From Legionella genomosp. 1 (GTDB lineage: Bacteria > Pseudomonadota > Gammaproteobacteria > Legionellales > Legionellaceae): a stretch of 16,212 bases of DNA. Below are positions 14,756 through 16,212 of the stretch, one piece after another. The DNA lies in NCBI GenBank assembly GCA_945901965.1, contig CAMDMN010000016.1:1-16212 (forward strand), written 5' to 3'. The notes under the pieces are model-generated. The model made no database searches. It was not told where the DNA came from and saw only the letters and a program-made list of their open reading frames with translations. Every line of letters starts with the position of its first letter. The stretch's first letter is position 1. A program made the position numbers and the translations under genes.

Positions 14756-15624
14756 AATGGTTAATTCCTGCTAAAACTTTTCTTTTAGGTGAATATGTAG
14801 CTACTGAAGGCAAGGCTGCAATTATTTTAACTACGAGCCCATGCTTTGAATTATCGTTAGTTGCAAAACCTGGATTGTATGGCATAGATCCAAACTCTCC
14901 AGCGGGGCAGTTTTGGTTAGAGTGTGATCATAAAGAGACGGGATTGGTTTTTTCTGATCCATACCAAGGTATTGGTGGTCTTGGAGCATCAAGCGCACAA
15001 TTTTTAGGCGCATATTTTGCGCATAATTATATTAGAGAAAAGAAAGCAGAAGAAAAAGAGTTATTAGCTTTATATTTGCATTTTGCATGGAATGGAAAAG
15101 GAGTGCGTCCATCAGGCTATGATGTCTTGGCTCAATCAATGAAAGAGGTGGTTTATATAGCTGATCATGGCGCTATTAGTCACCGATTTAATTGGCCTTT
15201 TAAAGACGTTGCTTTTTTACTTATTCATACCGGTAATAAATTAGCTACCCATCATCATTTACAATCTTTAGAATTAACTTATAAACTTGATAAGTTAGAA
15301 GTTTTAGTAGAAATGGCAAAAAAAGCTTTTGAGGAGCAAGATGCAAGGCTTCTGGTACAAGCTGTTAATGCTTATCATCAAGAACTTATGCTGATGAATT
15401 TAGTTGCTGAACAAAGTCTTAAATATATAAATTCTTTTAAAGAAGATCCTAATGTCCTTGCAGTTAAAGGTTGTGGTGCAATGGGGGCAGATGTTATTTT
15501 GTTATTGGTTGAAGCCAAAAAACTTGAAATTATTGGGCGAAATTTAGCCAAATTTGGCTTTAGGATCTTAGCTACATCTGCAAGTTTGTATGTGGATAAC
15601 GCATTAATTGAAAATAATCTTTAG
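14752..15624 (+). CDS. mvaK2: GHMP kinase, probable phosphomevalonate kinase
   Basis: Probably converts 5-phosphomevalonate to 5-diphosphomevalonate. The 290 residues contain the GHMP motifs in weakened form: PAKTFLLGEY (6-15, resembling the PGK-x-x-x-x-GEY of phosphomevalonate kinases), GGLGASSAQ (75-83), RPSGYDVLAQ (119-128), and the C-terminal KGCGAMGADV (239-248), where the usual GAGGGG loop is reduced to GCGAMGAD. It is shorter than the 350-370-residue phosphomevalonate kinases of Gram-positive cocci. The call rests on the motif 1 form, on coupling to mvaA, and on being the only unassigned kinase of the pathway here. A second mevalonate kinase, or a divergent kinase acting on another phosphorylated mevalonate, cannot be excluded. 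Confidence 0.75.
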   Translation: MKWLIPAKTFLLGEYVATEGKAAIILTTSPCFELSLVAKPGLYGIDPNSPAGQFWLECDHKETGLVFSDPYQGIGGLGASSAQFLGAYFAHNYIREKKAEEKELLALYLHFAWNGKGVRPSGYDVLAQSMKEVVYIADHGAISHRFNWPFKDVAFLLIHTGNKLATHHHLQSLELTYKLDKLEVLVEMAKKAFEEQDARLLVQAVNAYHQELMLMNLVAEQSLKYINSFKEDPNVLAVKGCGAMGADVILLLVEAKKLEIIGRNLAKFGFRILATSASLYVDNALIENNL

Positions 15625-15631
15625 AAAAGAC

Positions 15632-15659
15632 TTGAAATTTAGCATTTATCCGGTATTAT
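15632..15659 (+). promoter_or_regulatory. Promoter of the tRNA-Lys (and perhaps tRNA-Arg) gene
   Basis: TTGAAA (15632-15637) and TATTAT (15654-15659) are 16 bp apart, 12 bp before the mature tRNA-Lys end, just after the mvaK2 stop. Confidence 0.6.
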
Positions 15660-15671
15660 TCCAGCCTCTTT

Positions 15672-15747
15672 GGGCCGTTAGCTCAGTCGGTAGAGCAGAA
15701 GGCTTTTAACCTTTGTGTCGTAAGTTCGATTCTTACACGGCCCACCA
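15672..15747 (+). tRNA. tRNA-Lys (anticodon UUU)
   Basis: Complete 76-nt cloverleaf: acceptor GGGCCGT with ACGGCCC, D stem GCTC/GAGC, anticodon stem GAAGG/CCTTT around loop CTTTTAA with anticodon TTT at 15705-15707, variable loop GTGTC, T stem GTAAG/CTTAC with TTCGATT, discriminator A and an encoded CCA (15745-15747). It reads AAA and AAG codons. Confidence 0.97.
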
Positions 15748-15772
15748 TCATTCCAAAGAGTCCTCTAGCTCA

Positions 15773-15817
15773 TTAAAACTATAAATGATAAATTACTTAA
15801 GAAAATTATAGTTTTAA
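15773..15817. repeat. 12-bp perfect inverted repeat between the two tRNAs
   Basis: TTAAAACTATAA (15773-15784) is the exact reverse complement of 15806-15817, with a 21-nt loop. It is followed by A-rich rather than T-rich sequence on the plus strand, so it does not look like a terminator there; it might mark a processing site in a joint tRNA transcript. Confidence 0.6.
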
Positions 15818-15843
15818 AAATTAGTTAATCAAAAAACCAAAAC

Positions 15844-15920
15844 GCGCTCGTAGCTCAGCTGGATAGAGTACTTGGCTTCGAACCAAGGTGTCGGGGGTTC
15901 GAGTCCCTCCGAGCGCACCA
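15844..15920 (+). tRNA. tRNA-Arg (anticodon UCG)
   Basis: Complete 77-nt cloverleaf: acceptor GCGCTCG with CGAGCGC, D stem GCTC/GAGT, anticodon stem CTTGG/CCAAG around loop CTTCGAA with anticodon TCG at 15878-15880 (codon CGA), variable loop GTGTC, T stem GGGGG/CCCTC with TTCGAGT, discriminator A and an encoded CCA (15918-15920). No separate promoter is obvious, so it may share the tRNA-Lys transcript. The conjugation-gene remnant begins within ten bases of its 3' end. Confidence 0.96.
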
Positions 15921-15930
15921 TTTATCCTTA

Positions 15931-16131
15931 GCGCTTGAACAACTCAAAAAACGCTGCGCAGATACGCGGCGAAAAATTGAGTTCGGGGAATTGGTGATTA
16001 AATCAGGAATGGATGGATTTAATAAATCAGTTATTCTTGGCGCGTTATGCCATGTGACGCAAATGATAGAGAATGATGAAAATTATTTGCCGTTGTTTGA
16101 GTCAGTTGGCGATGCTTTGTTTTTAAGTTAA
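15931..16131 (+). pseudogene. Truncated TraD-like conjugal transfer gene
   Basis: A 66-codon frame ending in TAA whose product includes LEQLKKRCADTRRKIEF followed by GELVIKSGMDGFNKSVILGA. This matches the core of the small TraD proteins of Ti/Rickettsiales/Legionella-type conjugation clusters, where KARTRRxIxxGxLVxKAxL is the hallmark and about 20-30 further N-terminal residues are usual. No ATG, GTG or TTG precedes the core in frame; the open frame simply runs back into the tRNA-Arg gene. I therefore read it as a 5'-truncated remnant. The same position could also be explained by a functional gene using an unusual start, which I think less likely. Confidence 0.6.
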
Positions 16132-16157
16132 TTTATTTTAGGGGGTTATCGGATATT

Positions 16158-16212
16158 ATGATGAAAGGCTCGACAGCCGCATTGAATATTTGGGAATCTA
16201 TACCAAATCATG
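16158..16212 (+). CDS. Possible start of an unidentified gene, cut by the window end
   Basis: An ATG-ATG start at 16158 after an AGGGGG stretch (16140-16145) opens a frame that runs to the window end (18 codons, beginning MMKGSTAALN). The overlapping frame two bases on is also open and reads GYYDERLDSRIEYLGIYTKS, which looks as protein-like but has no start codon. I cannot name either one; following a traD remnant, a further conjugation gene or its fragment is likely. Confidence 0.25.
   Translation, partial: MMKGSTAALNIWESIPNH

Overview
The window looks like chromosome from a low-GC gammaproteobacterium, most likely Legionellales (Coxiella, Legionella, Rickettsiella or Berkiella relatives). 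The reasons are the A/T-rich codon use, a bacterial mevalonate pathway in place of reliance on MEP-pathway genes, gammaproteobacterial Pal/CpoB and Mla-type genes, tRNAs with an encoded CCA end, and several palindromic intergenic repeats of the kind common in host-associated bacteria. The assignment is inference from gene content; no rRNA or marker gene here fixes the genus.

Layout. Positions 1-1687 (+) hold the 3' part of an RlmI-type 23S rRNA methyltransferase and a short-chain 3-hydroxyacyl-CoA dehydrogenase. Positions 1700-2430 hold a perfect 29-bp palindrome, a small FlgM-like gene (-) and a 137-bp MITE-like element. Positions 2433-4438 (+) hold a secreted CAP-domain protein, an array of four DnaA-box-like 11-mers, a small membrane protein with a near-consensus promoter and its own terminator, and methionine aminopeptidase. 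A 194-bp almost perfect hairpin (4454-4647) separates map from the next, convergent block.

Positions 4685-12132 are all on the minus strand. Read in transcription order they are mlaE, mlaF, mlaD and an auxiliary lipoprotein (a lipid-transport ABC system of the MCE type), then pal, cpoB and queE, then diphosphomevalonate decarboxylase and mevalonate kinase. Gaps are mostly a few bases or overlaps, so much of it is probably cotranscribed. Positions 12195-12378 are another nested inverted repeat in the divergent gap. Positions 12450-15624 (+) are a second mevalonate operon: type-2 isopentenyl-diphosphate isomerase (fni), HMG-CoA reductase (mvaA) and a GHMP kinase that is probably phosphomevalonate kinase (mvaK2), joined by overlaps. 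Together the two blocks take HMG-CoA to IPP and DMAPP; only HMG-CoA synthase and thiolase are not seen. The window ends with tRNA-Lys(UUU) and tRNA-Arg(UCG), followed at once by an N-terminally truncated TraD-like conjugation gene, which suggests the edge of an integrated conjugative element.

Most interesting: the DnaA-box-like array next to an A/T-rich segment, the very long hairpin between map and mvaK1, the layered palindromic repeats in four intergenic gaps, and the traD remnant beside tRNA-Arg. I found no clearly new multi-gene system; most genes belong to known families.
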